Shown here one piece after another: positions 1 through 8,281 of a stretch of DNA of 64,000 bases (its first letter is position 1; the number at the start of each line of letters is the position of its first letter). Below the pieces are notes generated by a model. That model saw only the letters and a program-made list of their open reading frames with translations, had not been told where the DNA came from and did not search any database. The position numbers were made by a program, and so were the translations under genes. Source of the stretch: Chlorobiota bacterium (GTDB lineage Bacteria > Bacteroidota > Ignavibacteria > Kapaibacteriales > NICIL-2); the NCBI GenBank assembly GCA_026415505.1, contig JAOAGY010000039.1, forward strand, positions 37,183-101,182, given 5' to 3'.

Positions 1-273
1 GGTCGGATCGGTCGCGCTGTGTACGAGACACTGACCCTACCGAGTCAGCCGGGAGAGATTATTTCGATCATCCCGCAGCCGCGCGCAGTGCTGACAGCCC
101 GTGGCGTCGTGTGGGGACTCGACGGCGAGTTGCTCGAACTCGGCACACGCGAAGGCGCACGCAATCAATCGTGCGCCGATGTCGTCGAAATTACCGTCCA
201 CGAAGGCAGCGTTCTGGTGTTCTACGATGCTTTCGCTCCCTGGCGCCGGGACGGCACTTCGGTCGTACAATAG
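1..273 (+). CDS. C-terminal end of an unrecognised protein (partial)
   Basis: The frame is open from the first base of the window and ends at a TAG at 271-273, so this is most likely the last 90 codons of a gene that starts upstream. A GTG at 19 could begin an 84-residue protein, but no Shine-Dalgarno-like sequence precedes it. The visible part is mixed beta-type sequence with many Val, Ile and Gly residues, no membrane segment and no cysteine pair. I recognise no family. The next gene follows 90 bp later on the same strand with its own RBS. Confidence 0.45.
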   Translation, partial: GRIGRAVYETLTLPSQPGEIISIIPQPRAVLTARGVVWGLDGELLELGTREGARNQSCADVVEITVHEGSVLVFYDAFAPWRRDGTSVVQ

Positions 274-363
274 TTGCGTTCGGCTCCCGTTTTCCCTCTC
301 CGCACTATTTTCGCGCCCATTTTCGATACCGACACGCAGGTTTCACACTCGATCGGAGGTGCG

Positions 364-606
364 ATGTTCTGGACCTTGGAACTGGCAAAGTACTTAGAGG
401 ACGCACCCTGGCCAGCGACGAAAGAAGAGCTGCTCGACTACGCCAACCGCACCGGGGCACCGCAACAAGTCCTCGACAACTTGATGGAGCTGGAAGATAG
501 CGACATTCTCTACGAAAGCATCGAGGACATCTGGCCCGAGTACGACAGCGAATCGTACTACTTCAGCGACGAAGACGAAGACGAAAGCCCCGACATCTTC
601 ACCTGA
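364..606 (+). CDS. DUF2795 family small acidic protein
   Basis: An 80-residue protein starting MFWTLELAKYLEDAPWPATK. The core (about residues 5-55), with Pro-Ala-Thr-Lys-Glu-Glu-Leu followed by an RTGAP turn, is the DUF2795 pattern. In FCB bacteria that domain commonly occurs alone in proteins of this size. The C-terminus is strongly acidic (DEDEDE run). The function is unknown. The ATG at 364 is chosen because GGAGG at 356-360 lies just before it; the frame runs upstream to 274, but that part does not look like protein. It is a single gene between the partial first gene and the permease. Confidence 0.7.
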   Translation: MFWTLELAKYLEDAPWPATKEELLDYANRTGAPQQVLDNLMELEDSDILYESIEDIWPEYDSESYYFSDEDEDESPDIFT

Positions 607-696
607 TGCGAACCGAATCGTCACGCGGGGCACGCGAGCGCATCGTCGCATGCCGGGCGGTGCCAAAACCTGTGCAGCACCTGATCCGAACGGCGC

Positions 697-1605
697 GTGG
701 ATAGCGTAGCGCTCATCGGACTCGTCGGAGCAGGGATCGCCTGGCGCCGGATTGCGCGTTTGCCCTCGGCGGAGGTGGTGCGCCGCAGTGTGTCGTCGCT
801 GGTGTTCTACGTTCTGCTGCCGGCGCTGACGTTTCGTTCGATGCTGCATGCACCGCTGGGGGACGTCCTGTGGAAGGTGCCGCTGGCAGCCAGCGTGGGG
901 ATTGTCGTTGCATCGGCGATAGCGCTGGTCGTAACTCGAAAGCAGATTCTGCCGCATCGGGCGGCTGCAGCGGCATTGGCTGCCGGCTGGGGCAACGTGA
1001 CCTATTTGGGAATCCCCGTGTTGTCTGCGGCTTTCGGCAACGAGGCGACGTTCGTCGCGGTGCTCTACGATTTTGCCGCCTCGACGCCGCTGCTGTGGAC
1101 GCTCGGTGTCGCGCTGGCTGTTCGGAACGTTCACGATCGCAGCCAGGTGGAATCTCCCTGGCGTCGTGTATCGGCTGTCCCGCCGCTGTGGGCAGCGGTC
1201 GCGGGAATTCTCGGCAATGCGATTGCGCTGGAGATTCCGCCCCTTGCCGATCGCATGCTGTGGCTTCTGGGGAGCGCTGTCGTGCCGCTAATGATGTTCG
1301 TGCTCGGGCTATCGCTCCGTTGGGAGTATCTTCGCCGCTGGCGCGAGCTTGTGCCGGTCGCTGCGCTCAAATTGACGCTTGCGCCGCTCGTCGTGCTCGG
1401 CGTCGGCATTGCTATCGGGTTGCAGGGAACGATCCTGCGCGCGGTCTTGCTGGAAGCAGCCATGCCGACGATGATGCTCACGCTCGTCGTCGCCGAGCGC
1501 TATCGGCTCGATGTCGAGTACATCGCCGCTGCCATTGCGCTGACGACCGTCGCCAGCGCAGCGACGCTGCCGCTGTGGTGGTGGTTGGGTTCAATGCTCG
1601 GCTGA
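697..1605 (+). CDS. AEC (auxin efflux carrier) family permease
   Basis: A 302-residue polytopic inner-membrane protein with about ten hydrophobic segments in two blocks, the usual size and shape of AEC transporters (PF03547). The N-terminal half ends in AAGWGNVTYLGIPV and the C-terminal half carries the VPLMMFVLGLSL segment, both typical of the family. Known members move organic anions such as malate, or auxin-like acids; the substrate here cannot be read. The start is a GTG at 697 with no strong RBS. The DUF3108 gene follows within 40 bp on the same strand. Confidence 0.75.
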   Translation: MDSVALIGLVGAGIAWRRIARLPSAEVVRRSVSSLVFYVLLPALTFRSMLHAPLGDVLWKVPLAASVGIVVASAIALVVTRKQILPHRAAAAALAAGWGNVTYLGIPVLSAAFGNEATFVAVLYDFAASTPLLWTLGVALAVRNVHDRSQVESPWRRVSAVPPLWAAVAGILGNAIALEIPPLADRMLWLLGSAVVPLMMFVLGLSLRWEYLRRWRELVPVAALKLTLAPLVVLGVGIAIGLQGTILRAVLLEAAMPTMMLTLVVAERYRLDVEYIAAAIALTTVASAATLPLWWWLGSMLG

Positions 1606-1643
1606 GCGGTGCGTCTTTGCCAATGTTCACTGTGGCTCGTACC

Positions 1644-2441
1644 ATGAAACGATTTTTCGTCTGCACTGCTGCTCTGGCGCTTGCGACGTTGCCCTCGCCA
1701 TCGGGCGACGACCTTCGCTATGTGCCCAACGAGGCGTTCGGATTCGGCGAGCGGCTCGAATTTCGCATCGGCTACAAGTTCATCACTGCCGGGCGCGCAT
1801 ACTTCCAGATCGCGCCGGAGCCGATCTATCGCGAGGGTCGGCCGTGCTACGACATCTGGTTCGAGGTACGTTCGCTCGAATCGCTCGACTGGCTCTACCG
1901 CGTCCGCGACCGCTACCGAACGGTGCTCGACGTCGCCGGCATTTTCCCGTGGGAGTTCGAACAGCACATTCGCGAAGGCAACTTCCGCCGCGACTTCAGC
2001 GCACGCTTCGATCAGCGCAACCGCAAAGCGATCACCACCGAGGGCACCTTCGACGTACCGCAATACGTCCACGACATCGTCTCGGCGTTCTACTACGTTC
2101 GCACGCTCGATTTGCGCTCGTATTCCAAAGGCGCGATCGTCCAATTGCAGAATTTCTTCGACCGACAAACGCACGACTTGGGCGTGAAAATTTGGGGTCG
2201 CCAAACCGTCGAGGTCGAAGCGGGAACATTCCGCTGCATCGTCGTCGAGCCGCTCATCCGCGAAGGTGGATTGTTCAAAAGCGAGGGGCGAATTCTGATC
2301 TGGCTCAGCGACGACGATCGCAAAATCCCGGTCAAGGTCAGCACAAAAATTCCCATCGGTTCGATCGATGCCGAACTGACCGGCTACAGCGGACTGCGAG
2401 GACCGCTTACGGCACGAATAGCCTCGCCCAACGACCGCTGA
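1644..2441 (+). CDS. DUF3108 domain secreted protein
   Basis: About 265 residues. MKRFFVCTAALALA at the N-terminus is a signal peptide, followed by a mature beta-rich domain beginning near the GFGERLEFRIGYKFITAGRA motif, the DUF3108 signature (PF11306). Members are periplasmic or outer-membrane associated and uncharacterised. An ATG at 1623 is also possible, but the ATG at 1644 puts the signal peptide at the very N-terminus. The next small secreted protein starts 7 bp after the stop, suggesting co-transcription. Confidence 0.7.
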   Translation: MKRFFVCTAALALATLPSPSGDDLRYVPNEAFGFGERLEFRIGYKFITAGRAYFQIAPEPIYREGRPCYDIWFEVRSLESLDWLYRVRDRYRTVLDVAGIFPWEFEQHIREGNFRRDFSARFDQRNRKAITTEGTFDVPQYVHDIVSAFYYVRTLDLRSYSKGAIVQLQNFFDRQTHDLGVKIWGRQTVEVEAGTFRCIVVEPLIREGGLFKSEGRILIWLSDDDRKIPVKVSTKIPIGSIDAELTGYSGLRGPLTARIASPNDR

Positions 2442-2448
2442 GCCAGAG

Positions 2449-2991
2449 ATGGGCTGCACAACGTCGGTCGGCGCGGTACTTGTCGCAGCAGCGGTGCTCT
2501 GCAGCGGGCAGGTGCGGACGAACTTTTCGCTGCTCGATTCGATGGTCGCACGTGCAGTGAGCGATCTGCCGTGTGGCGGGTGCGATTCTGCCGTCGTCCT
2601 ACCGTATCAGTCCGCGGCGCGGTGGCTCGTTGTCGAAAAGTGGATAGCATCGGGGAAAACCACTACCGAAAATGCTCGCTGCACACTGGCGATCGCCGAT
2701 TGCGCGGTGCGATATGCCCTGCATCCGACCGAGCGTGATTCTGTGATCAGAACCGTTACCGTTGACGTGCGGCTGATGACGCCGGACACCACTTGCCGTT
2801 CGATGAGTCAGTATGCCGACACGCTCGCGCGAGAGGACATCGTCGCTGTCGAACTACCACGCTCGGAGCTGACGTCGAGCCCGGTGCCCCCGCCACCGCG
2901 CTCATTGTGGGACGATTTGCTCGAACCGGTGGTCATCGTCGCGTCGGTCGCCACGACGCTTTTGCTGCTGTTTACAGCCCGCTCGCGGTAG
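2449..2991 (+). CDS. Small exported or membrane-anchored protein, unknown
   Basis: A 180-residue protein I do not recognise. It has an N-terminal hydrophobic stretch (GAVLVAAAVLCSGQV), a soluble middle with six cysteines in the region after residue 40, and a single C-terminal membrane helix (VVIVASVATTLLLLF) preceded by a Pro-rich linker (SSPVPPPPRS) and followed by Arg-Ser-Arg. This is the layout of a secreted domain anchored by its tail. It follows the DUF3108 gene by 7 bp. The fabF gene downstream probably has its own promoter. Confidence 0.55.
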   Translation: MGCTTSVGAVLVAAAVLCSGQVRTNFSLLDSMVARAVSDLPCGGCDSAVVLPYQSAARWLVVEKWIASGKTTTENARCTLAIADCAVRYALHPTERDSVIRTVTVDVRLMTPDTTCRSMSQYADTLAREDIVAVELPRSELTSSPVPPPPRSLWDDLLEPVVIVASVATTLLLLFTARSR

Positions 2992-3005
2992 CTTTGCACG
3001 TTTTG

Positions 3006-3013
3006 TATTCTTG
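3006..3013 (+). promoter_or_regulatory. Candidate -7 element for fabF
   Basis: TATTCTTG matches the FCB-type -7 consensus TAnnTTTG at 7 of 8 positions and ends 27 bp before the fabF ATG. No TTG lies at the right distance upstream, so this is a weak call. Confidence 0.25.
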
Positions 3014-3040
3014 CGCTTGTTTCACCGAACGCGAACGACT

Positions 3041-4288
3041 ATGCGTCGAGTGGTCATCACTGGTCTGGGGGCACTGACTCCCATCGGCAATTCCGTCCCG
3101 GAGTATTGGGAAGGGCTGCGCACCGGCAGAAGCGGTGCCGGTCCGATCACGCGTTTCGATGCATCGAAATTCCGCACACGCTTTGCGTGCGAGGTCAAGG
3201 GGTTCGATCCGCTCACGGTGATGGACAAACGCGAAGTGGGGCGAACCGATCCGTTCTGCCAATACGCACTGGCGGCAGCGCAGGAGTGCATCGCCGATGC
3301 AGCGCTCGATCTCGAACGCACCGATCGCGATCGCGTCGGCGTGATTTGGTCGTCCGGCATCGGCGGCTTGGTCACGCTCGAAGAGCAGATCGGCGGCTAC
3401 TATCGCGGCGACGGCTCGCCGCGCTTCAGTCCGCTGTTCATCCCGAAAATGATCAGCGACATGGCTGCCGGTTTGATCTCGATTCGTTACGGTTTCCGGG
3501 GTCCGAACTTCTGCGCAGTATCGGCGTGTGCATCCTCGTCGCACAGCATCATCGAGGCGTTCAACTACATTCGGCTCGGCAAAGCCGATGCGATCGTCGC
3601 CGGCGGTTCGGAAGCATCGGTGACGCCATCGGCGATCGGGGGATTCGGTGCGATGAAAGCGCTCTCGGAGCGGAACGATTCGCCACAGACCGCATCGCGT
3701 CCGTTCGATCGCGATCGTGACGGATTCGTGTTGGGCGAAGGCGCCGGTGCATTGTTGCTCGAAGAACTCGACCATGCTCGCCGACGCGGCGCGCGCATCT
3801 ACGCCGAGATCGTCGGTGCAGGTGCGACCGCCGATGCCTACCACATCACCGCGGGGCATCCCGAAGGACTCGGCATCAAGTTGGCGCTCGCCGAATGCTT
3901 GCGGGAAGCCGGCGTGCAGCCGACCGAGGTCGATTACATCAACCTGCACGCGACCTCGACGCCCGTCGGCGATCCAGCCGAAGCACGTGCGATCGTGGAT
4001 TTTTTCGGCGACCACGTCGAACGACTCAGCGTGAGCGCGACGAAATCCATGACTGGACACTTGCTCGGCGCTGCCGGCGCCATCGAAGCGATCGCGACAG
4101 TGCTGGCGATCGTCCATCAAACCGTTCCGCCGACGATCAACATCGCCGAGCGCGATCCGGAAATCGATCCGCGGCTCGACTTGACCGAACACGGACCGCG
4201 CCAGCGCCGCATCGACGTCGCGCTCAGCAATACGTTCGGTTTCGGCGGTCACAATGCGATCATCGCGTTCCGTCGCTATGTCGAGTAG
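3041..4288 (+). CDS. fabF: Beta-ketoacyl-ACP synthase II
   Basis: A 415-residue condensing enzyme that elongates acyl-ACP with malonyl-ACP in fatty acid synthesis. The thiolase-fold catalytic triad is complete: Cys163 in SACASSS, His303 in NLHATSTPVGD and His340 in SMTGHLLGAAGA. With the ATG at 3041 these numbers equal those of E. coli FabF, which supports this start over one at 3011. Usual length for the family. The last 11 bp overlap the start of the next gene, a Wzi-like outer-membrane protein, in another frame. No acpP or other fab gene is nearby. Confidence 0.95.
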   Translation: MRRVVITGLGALTPIGNSVPEYWEGLRTGRSGAGPITRFDASKFRTRFACEVKGFDPLTVMDKREVGRTDPFCQYALAAAQECIADAALDLERTDRDRVGVIWSSGIGGLVTLEEQIGGYYRGDGSPRFSPLFIPKMISDMAAGLISIRYGFRGPNFCAVSACASSSHSIIEAFNYIRLGKADAIVAGGSEASVTPSAIGGFGAMKALSERNDSPQTASRPFDRDRDGFVLGEGAGALLLEELDHARRRGARIYAEIVGAGATADAYHITAGHPEGLGIKLALAECLREAGVQPTEVDYINLHATSTPVGDPAEARAIVDFFGDHVERLSVSATKSMTGHLLGAAGAIEAIATVLAIVHQTVPPTINIAERDPEIDPRLDLTEHGPRQRRIDVALSNTFGFGGHNAIIAFRRYVE

Positions 4289-5930
4289 TCGGCTGGTGCT
4301 CGTGGCAGCGGTGCTCGTGGCGTTCGGTTCTGCTGCCTATGGGCAAAATGCCGACATGACCGCCGAGCCGACCAGCGGCGATCTGCTGCTGCTCCAAGCT
4401 CTCCGCGGCGAACGGTCGGTCGGGAGCACCAGTGTACTGCCGCCGCGGCTGTCCGATCTTCTCCGTCCGGCGACGGTTCTCGATACGTTTCGGCGATACC
4501 TTGTCGTGTACTACGCTCCGCTCGGCGACACGGTGCAATCGCGCTGGAGCATGTTTTCGCCGCGCGACGGTCGTTTTGCCGTTGCAACGATGCGCGACAG
4601 CATCGCTACGCTGCGCGTGGATGCATCGGGTTATGTTCGCGGGGGCACTCTTCACTGGAACGCAAACGACCCCATCGGTGCCGGAAGACTCAGCGTGCGT
4701 GCTATCGGGCAGATCGCTCGCAATTGGAGTTTCGTGCTCGATTTGGCAAACGGCGTGCTCTTCCGTGGCGAGCCGGAGCGCATCGCCGTCAGCGATCCCG
4801 AGATGTGGCGCGCTGCTCGACTGTTCACCGATCAACGGTCGTTCTACGATCGCGCGATCGGTGCGGTGCAGTACGAAGGTTCGCTCGGGCGCATTCGAAT
4901 CGGTCGGGACGCTGTCGGCTGGGGCTACTCGCCGCTCGGGGGGCTGCTGCTTTCGGTCGCCGAACCACTCTTCGATCATCTGCTGGCGGACGTTCAGTAT
5001 GCCGGCGTGCGTTTCAGCTACGTGCACGGTGCGGTCATCGGCAGCGATTCGGCGGGCAACGACGTTCCGACGAAATTCATCGCTGCGCACCGGCTTCAGT
5101 TCGATCCGAGCGATCGGCTTTCGATCGCCGTTTCCGATGCGGTCGTGTATTCCGGACGCGGACTCGACGTGGGGTATCTCAACCCGCTCGGTTTCTACGT
5201 GTCGTCAGGATTGGCAAGTTCCGAGCGAAACGAGCGCGACAACTCGCTTTTGGCACTCGAGGCTGCTTGGCGACCGCTCGACGGCACACTCGTGTACGGC
5301 TCGCTGCTGGCAGACGACATTTCGTTCGGCACGCTGTCCGATACGAGCTGGCGCGGCAACAACAACAAGTACGCCTGGCAGCTCGGACTGGCGCAGTCGG
5401 TAGGTACGCTCGCTCTGCCGGCACTCGTCGTCGGAGAGTACGTCCGCATCAATCCGTTCGTGTACTCGCATCGAACGATCGTCAATGCGTGGACATCACA
5501 GGGCGAAATTCTCGGCGCACTGCAACAACCGAACAGCGACCGTTGGACGTTGGCAGCGACGGTGTGGCTGGCGCCGCGCCTGCGCTTCAATCTTCGCGCC
5601 GACTACATTCGCTGGGGCGAAAACTGGCTCGACAGCACTGGACGGATCGCAACGGCAGTCGTGCCCGGCACGACGATCGCAGTGCCGGTCGGCAATGTCG
5701 GTGGCGATGCCAGCCGCGGCGATGGCGACGTTCTGCCCGAGCCACTGGCGGTGGGCAATCGCTTCTTACGCGGCAATGTCAGCCATACACGACGCGTGCA
5801 GGCACAGGTGTCGCTCGAACCGCTCGTGAACGTGTTCGTGGACATTCGTGCCGAGTACGTCCATCGCACCGGTGGCAATGCACCGATGGAGCGATGGTGG
5901 TGGTGGGTACAACTTCGCGTGGGGTACTGA
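4278..5930 (+). CDS. Outer-membrane beta-barrel protein, Wzi-like
   Basis: A 550-residue protein with a signal peptide (MSSSRLVLVAAVLVAFGSAAYG) and a long beta-barrel. The segment around residues 270-360 (GRGLDVGYLNPLGFYV, then ERDNSLLALE and a YGSLLADD motif) is the pattern of capsule assembly Wzi proteins (PF14052). The C-terminus ends in alternating aromatic residues (WWWWVQLRVGY), as in proteins inserted by the Bam machinery. The role could be surface polysaccharide attachment, but no capsule genes are adjacent. It overlaps fabF by 11 bp, and its TGA overlaps the next ATG (TGATG). Confidence 0.6.
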   Translation: MSSSRLVLVAAVLVAFGSAAYGQNADMTAEPTSGDLLLLQALRGERSVGSTSVLPPRLSDLLRPATVLDTFRRYLVVYYAPLGDTVQSRWSMFSPRDGRFAVATMRDSIATLRVDASGYVRGGTLHWNANDPIGAGRLSVRAIGQIARNWSFVLDLANGVLFRGEPERIAVSDPEMWRAARLFTDQRSFYDRAIGAVQYEGSLGRIRIGRDAVGWGYSPLGGLLLSVAEPLFDHLLADVQYAGVRFSYVHGAVIGSDSAGNDVPTKFIAAHRLQFDPSDRLSIAVSDAVVYSGRGLDVGYLNPLGFYVSSGLASSERNERDNSLLALEAAWRPLDGTLVYGSLLADDISFGTLSDTSWRGNNNKYAWQLGLAQSVGTLALPALVVGEYVRINPFVYSHRTIVNAWTSQGEILGALQQPNSDRWTLAATVWLAPRLRFNLRADYIRWGENWLDSTGRIATAVVPGTTIAVPVGNVGGDASRGDGDVLPEPLAVGNRFLRGNVSHTRRVQAQVSLEPLVNVFVDIRAEYVHRTGGNAPMERWWWWVQLRVGY

Positions 5931-6796
5931 TGCGTTGGCATGGACATCCGCTCGCCGATCGCTTGCGGCATCCGGACACACATGAGCAGCTCGTGTGGGA
6001 TGCCAACGGCTTGCTCCGCACCGCCAGCGGCGACCCCGTCGAAATCGAAGGCGAGATTCCCATCCTCTTGCCGCGACGCGTCAATCAGGTCGAGCGTCAT
6101 TTCGCCGAGCATTACCAGCGCGACGCGGAACTGTTCGACTACTGGGAAGAACGCGATCCGGCGACCGAGCACGACGAACGCCGATTGCGCGAGGCGATCG
6201 TTCGCCGCATCCCACGCACTGCCCGGCTCGTTCTCGACGTCGGTTGCGGCAAAGGATGGCTCTCGCGCGAGCTGGTGCGGCGCGGTGTGGCTGTGTGCTC
6301 GCTCGATGTCGGCACAGTCAATCTACGCCGCGCACTCGAGCAAACGCCCGATCGGTTGCATACAGCAGTCGTCGCCAGCGCCGAGCATTTGCCGTTTGCC
6401 GATGCGACGTTCGACTGCGTCGTCGCATCCGAAGTCATCGAGCACTTGCCGGAACCGGAGCGAGCAATCGCGGAAATGTATCGCGTCGTTCGTCCGGGCG
6501 GTCGCGTGATCGTCTCGACGCCGTACCGCGAGCGCATCCGCTACGTGCTCTGCATTCACTGCAATCGCCCGACGCCGATTCACGCGCATTTGAACAGCTT
6601 CGACGAGCATCGTTTGCGGCAATACCTACCGGCGGCGCATTTCGACTACGACGTATTCGGCAACAAAGCGCTCACGCTGCTTCGAACGCACGTGGTCTTG
6701 GGAGTACTGCCGCATCGCGTCTGGCGTGCGATAGACTGGCTCGCCAATCGCCTGGTGCGAAAGCCTGCGCATATCGTGGCGTGGTGGGAGGGCTGA
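5930..6796 (+). CDS. Class I SAM-dependent methyltransferase
   Basis: A 288-residue protein. Residues 1-50 resemble a Trm112/YcaR-like leading region (LADRLRHPDTHEQL, then GEIPILLP). The Rossmann methyltransferase domain follows: motif I LDVGCGKGW at 102-110, the LPFADATFDCVVASEVIEHL block, and VRPGGRVIVSTP. The substrate is unknown; FCB members of this type methylate quinones, lipids or glycans. The start is fixed by the TGATG overlap with the preceding gene. Translation is probably coupled. Confidence 0.75.
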   Translation: MRWHGHPLADRLRHPDTHEQLVWDANGLLRTASGDPVEIEGEIPILLPRRVNQVERHFAEHYQRDAELFDYWEERDPATEHDERRLREAIVRRIPRTARLVLDVGCGKGWLSRELVRRGVAVCSLDVGTVNLRRALEQTPDRLHTAVVASAEHLPFADATFDCVVASEVIEHLPEPERAIAEMYRVVRPGGRVIVSTPYRERIRYVLCIHCNRPTPIHAHLNSFDEHRLRQYLPAAHFDYDVFGNKALTLLRTHVVLGVLPHRVWRAIDWLANRLVRKPAHIVAWWEG

Positions 6797-6804
6797 TAGC
6801 GGCT

Positions 6805-7692
6805 TTACTTGGGCAAGTCGAGCCGACCGTCGGCGGTCGAGACAATGACTCCTTCTCGCTGGAGCTGAGCAACGACACTCTCCAGCCACGCAACGTGGCG
6901 GCGACTGGCAGACCCGAACAGCAATTGCGCACAGCTTGCCACCGAGATCATGGAGTGGCGGCGAAGGAGCTCCACAAGACGTCCGCGCCAGAGCCGACGA
7001 GGCACGCCACAATAGGTAGGTTCACGCTTCGGTGGCGACACAGATGGTGCCATCCGCCCCGCCGATGCACAGCGGCGCGCAAGTGGGCAGTCCGTGCACT
7101 TCGGAGCCCGGCGCCGGCAATACAGCGAGCCAATATCCATCAGTGCTTCGTTCCACCATCGCCCGCCGCCGCGCGGTAGAACAGACTCGGCAATTTCCCG
7201 AACGGTAGGCAGCGGCAGCAGATCGGTTTCCGTCGGCTGCACAGCGAAGAACCGACTGAGGACACGACGCACGTTGACATCAACGACGGCGACATCGCGC
7301 TTGTATGCGAACGCCGCGATCGCTCGTGCGGTGTAATCGCCGATGCCGGGCAACCGCCGCAGCAGGGCGTAATCGTCCGGAACAATGCCGCCATGGTCGC
7401 TGACGATCGCTTGTGCGCAGCGATGGAGATGAACAGCGCGGCGATTGTATCCCAGTCCCTGCCAGGCAGCGATGACCTCGGCTCTCGATGCGCCAGCGAG
7501 AGCATCGAGCGTGGGGAATCGCTCTAAAAATCGCGGCAGAATCGCTTCGACGCGTTCGACTTGCGTCTGTTGGAGCATCGTTTCGGCGACGAGCACGATG
7601 TACGGTTCGCGCGGTTCCCGCCGCCAAAGCAATGCTCGCTGGTTGCGATCGAACCACCGGCGCAGTTGCCGACGCATCCAGCCAAAATGCAT
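6805..7692 (-). CDS. mutY: A/G-specific adenine DNA glycosylase, no NUDIX domain
   Basis: A base-excision repair enzyme that removes adenine mispaired with 8-oxoguanine. From the ATG at 7692 (295 residues) it has the AETMLQQTQV helix with the catalytic Glu, the helix-hairpin-helix LPGIGDYTA, the catalytic Asp in VVDVNVRRV, and a 4Fe-4S loop C-x6-C-x2-C-x5-C (YCRRRAPKCTDCPLARRC). The usual C-terminal NUDIX-like 8-oxoG domain is absent; instead about 70 residues look like a winged helix. A start at 7737 is possible but would overlap the divergent ATG at 7736. It ends 8 bp from the convergent methyltransferase gene. Confidence 0.88.
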   Translation of the reverse strand: MHFGWMRRQLRRWFDRNQRALLWRREPREPYIVLVAETMLQQTQVERVEAILPRFLERFPTLDALAGASRAEVIAAWQGLGYNRRAVHLHRCAQAIVSDHGGIVPDDYALLRRLPGIGDYTARAIAAFAYKRDVAVVDVNVRRVLSRFFAVQPTETDLLPLPTVREIAESVLPRGGGRWWNEALMDIGSLYCRRRAPKCTDCPLARRCASAGRMAPSVSPPKREPTYCGVPRRLWRGRLVELLRRHSMISVASCAQLLFGSASRRHVAWLESVVAQLQREGVIVSTADGRLDLPK

Positions 7693-7697
7693 GCGTG

Positions 7698-7705
7698 TAT
7701 ATTTG
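7698..7705 (+). promoter_or_regulatory. Candidate -7 element for the gene at 7736
   Basis: TATATTTG is an exact match to TAnnTTTG and ends 30 bp before the ATG at 7736. It also lies just outside the preferred mutY start at 7692, so the two divergent genes share a very short control region. Confidence 0.4.
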
Positions 7706-7735
7706 TGGCGTTTGTCGAACGATGCTTTTGGTGTC

Positions 7736-8281
7736 ATGAGTTACGCGTTGCGGTATGCTGCTTTTGCACTGGGTGCGATACTGACCGTGGTAGCAAGCGG
7801 GCAAATTCCGCAGCAAACGCTCCGCCCAGCGGACACGACTGTTCAGCGACCAGTCGTCAATCTCGACGAAGCGCCGTATTACGGCGTCGGATTTCAGCTC
7901 GGTTTCGCTACCGGCGTCGGTTTTTCGTTCCGCTACACGTCGCCTCGGCGCTTTGCACTCGAGCTGAACGCTGGCTACATCACTGCCGGCAAAAATCGCG
8001 CGTGGTACTCGGTCGGCGCTGAAGTGCAGTACCAATTCGACAATTCGCTCGATTCGCGATTCTACGGGTTTGCAGGTCTGGGTTACTATGCCGACGACAA
8101 AGACTCCGTCGGCAACGTGCTTTCGTATCCGACACGGCTCGGGCTTGGTGTCGGCTACGAGTGGTTCATCTCGCGAGCGGCGGCATTGTCGCTGGAAGCA
8201 CCGTTGACGTTCTTCATCGGCGAACCTGGGGTGCAGGTCTTTCCCACACCACAGTTCGGAATCGTGTACTATTTCCGCTGA
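7736..8281 (+). CDS. Small outer-membrane beta-barrel protein
   Basis: A 181-residue protein with a signal peptide (LRYAAFALGAILTVVASG) and alternating hydrophobic/polar strands throughout, ending FGIVYYFR. The shape fits an eight-stranded outer-membrane barrel of the general porin/OmpW type, but no specific family is clear. It is divergent from mutY. Its TGA overlaps the ATG of purK (TGATG), so the two are co-translated even though the functions look unrelated. Confidence 0.6.
   Translation: MSYALRYAAFALGAILTVVASGQIPQQTLRPADTTVQRPVVNLDEAPYYGVGFQLGFATGVGFSFRYTSPRRFALELNAGYITAGKNRAWYSVGAEVQYQFDNSLDSRFYGFAGLGYYADDKDSVGNVLSYPTRLGLGVGYEWFISRAAALSLEAPLTFFIGEPGVQVFPTPQFGIVYYFR

Noticed and set aside
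870..1643. A 5' extension of the DUF3108 frame across the AEC permease gene
   Set aside because: It is out of frame with a clear transporter and has no family resemblance; the signal peptide at 1644 marks the true start.
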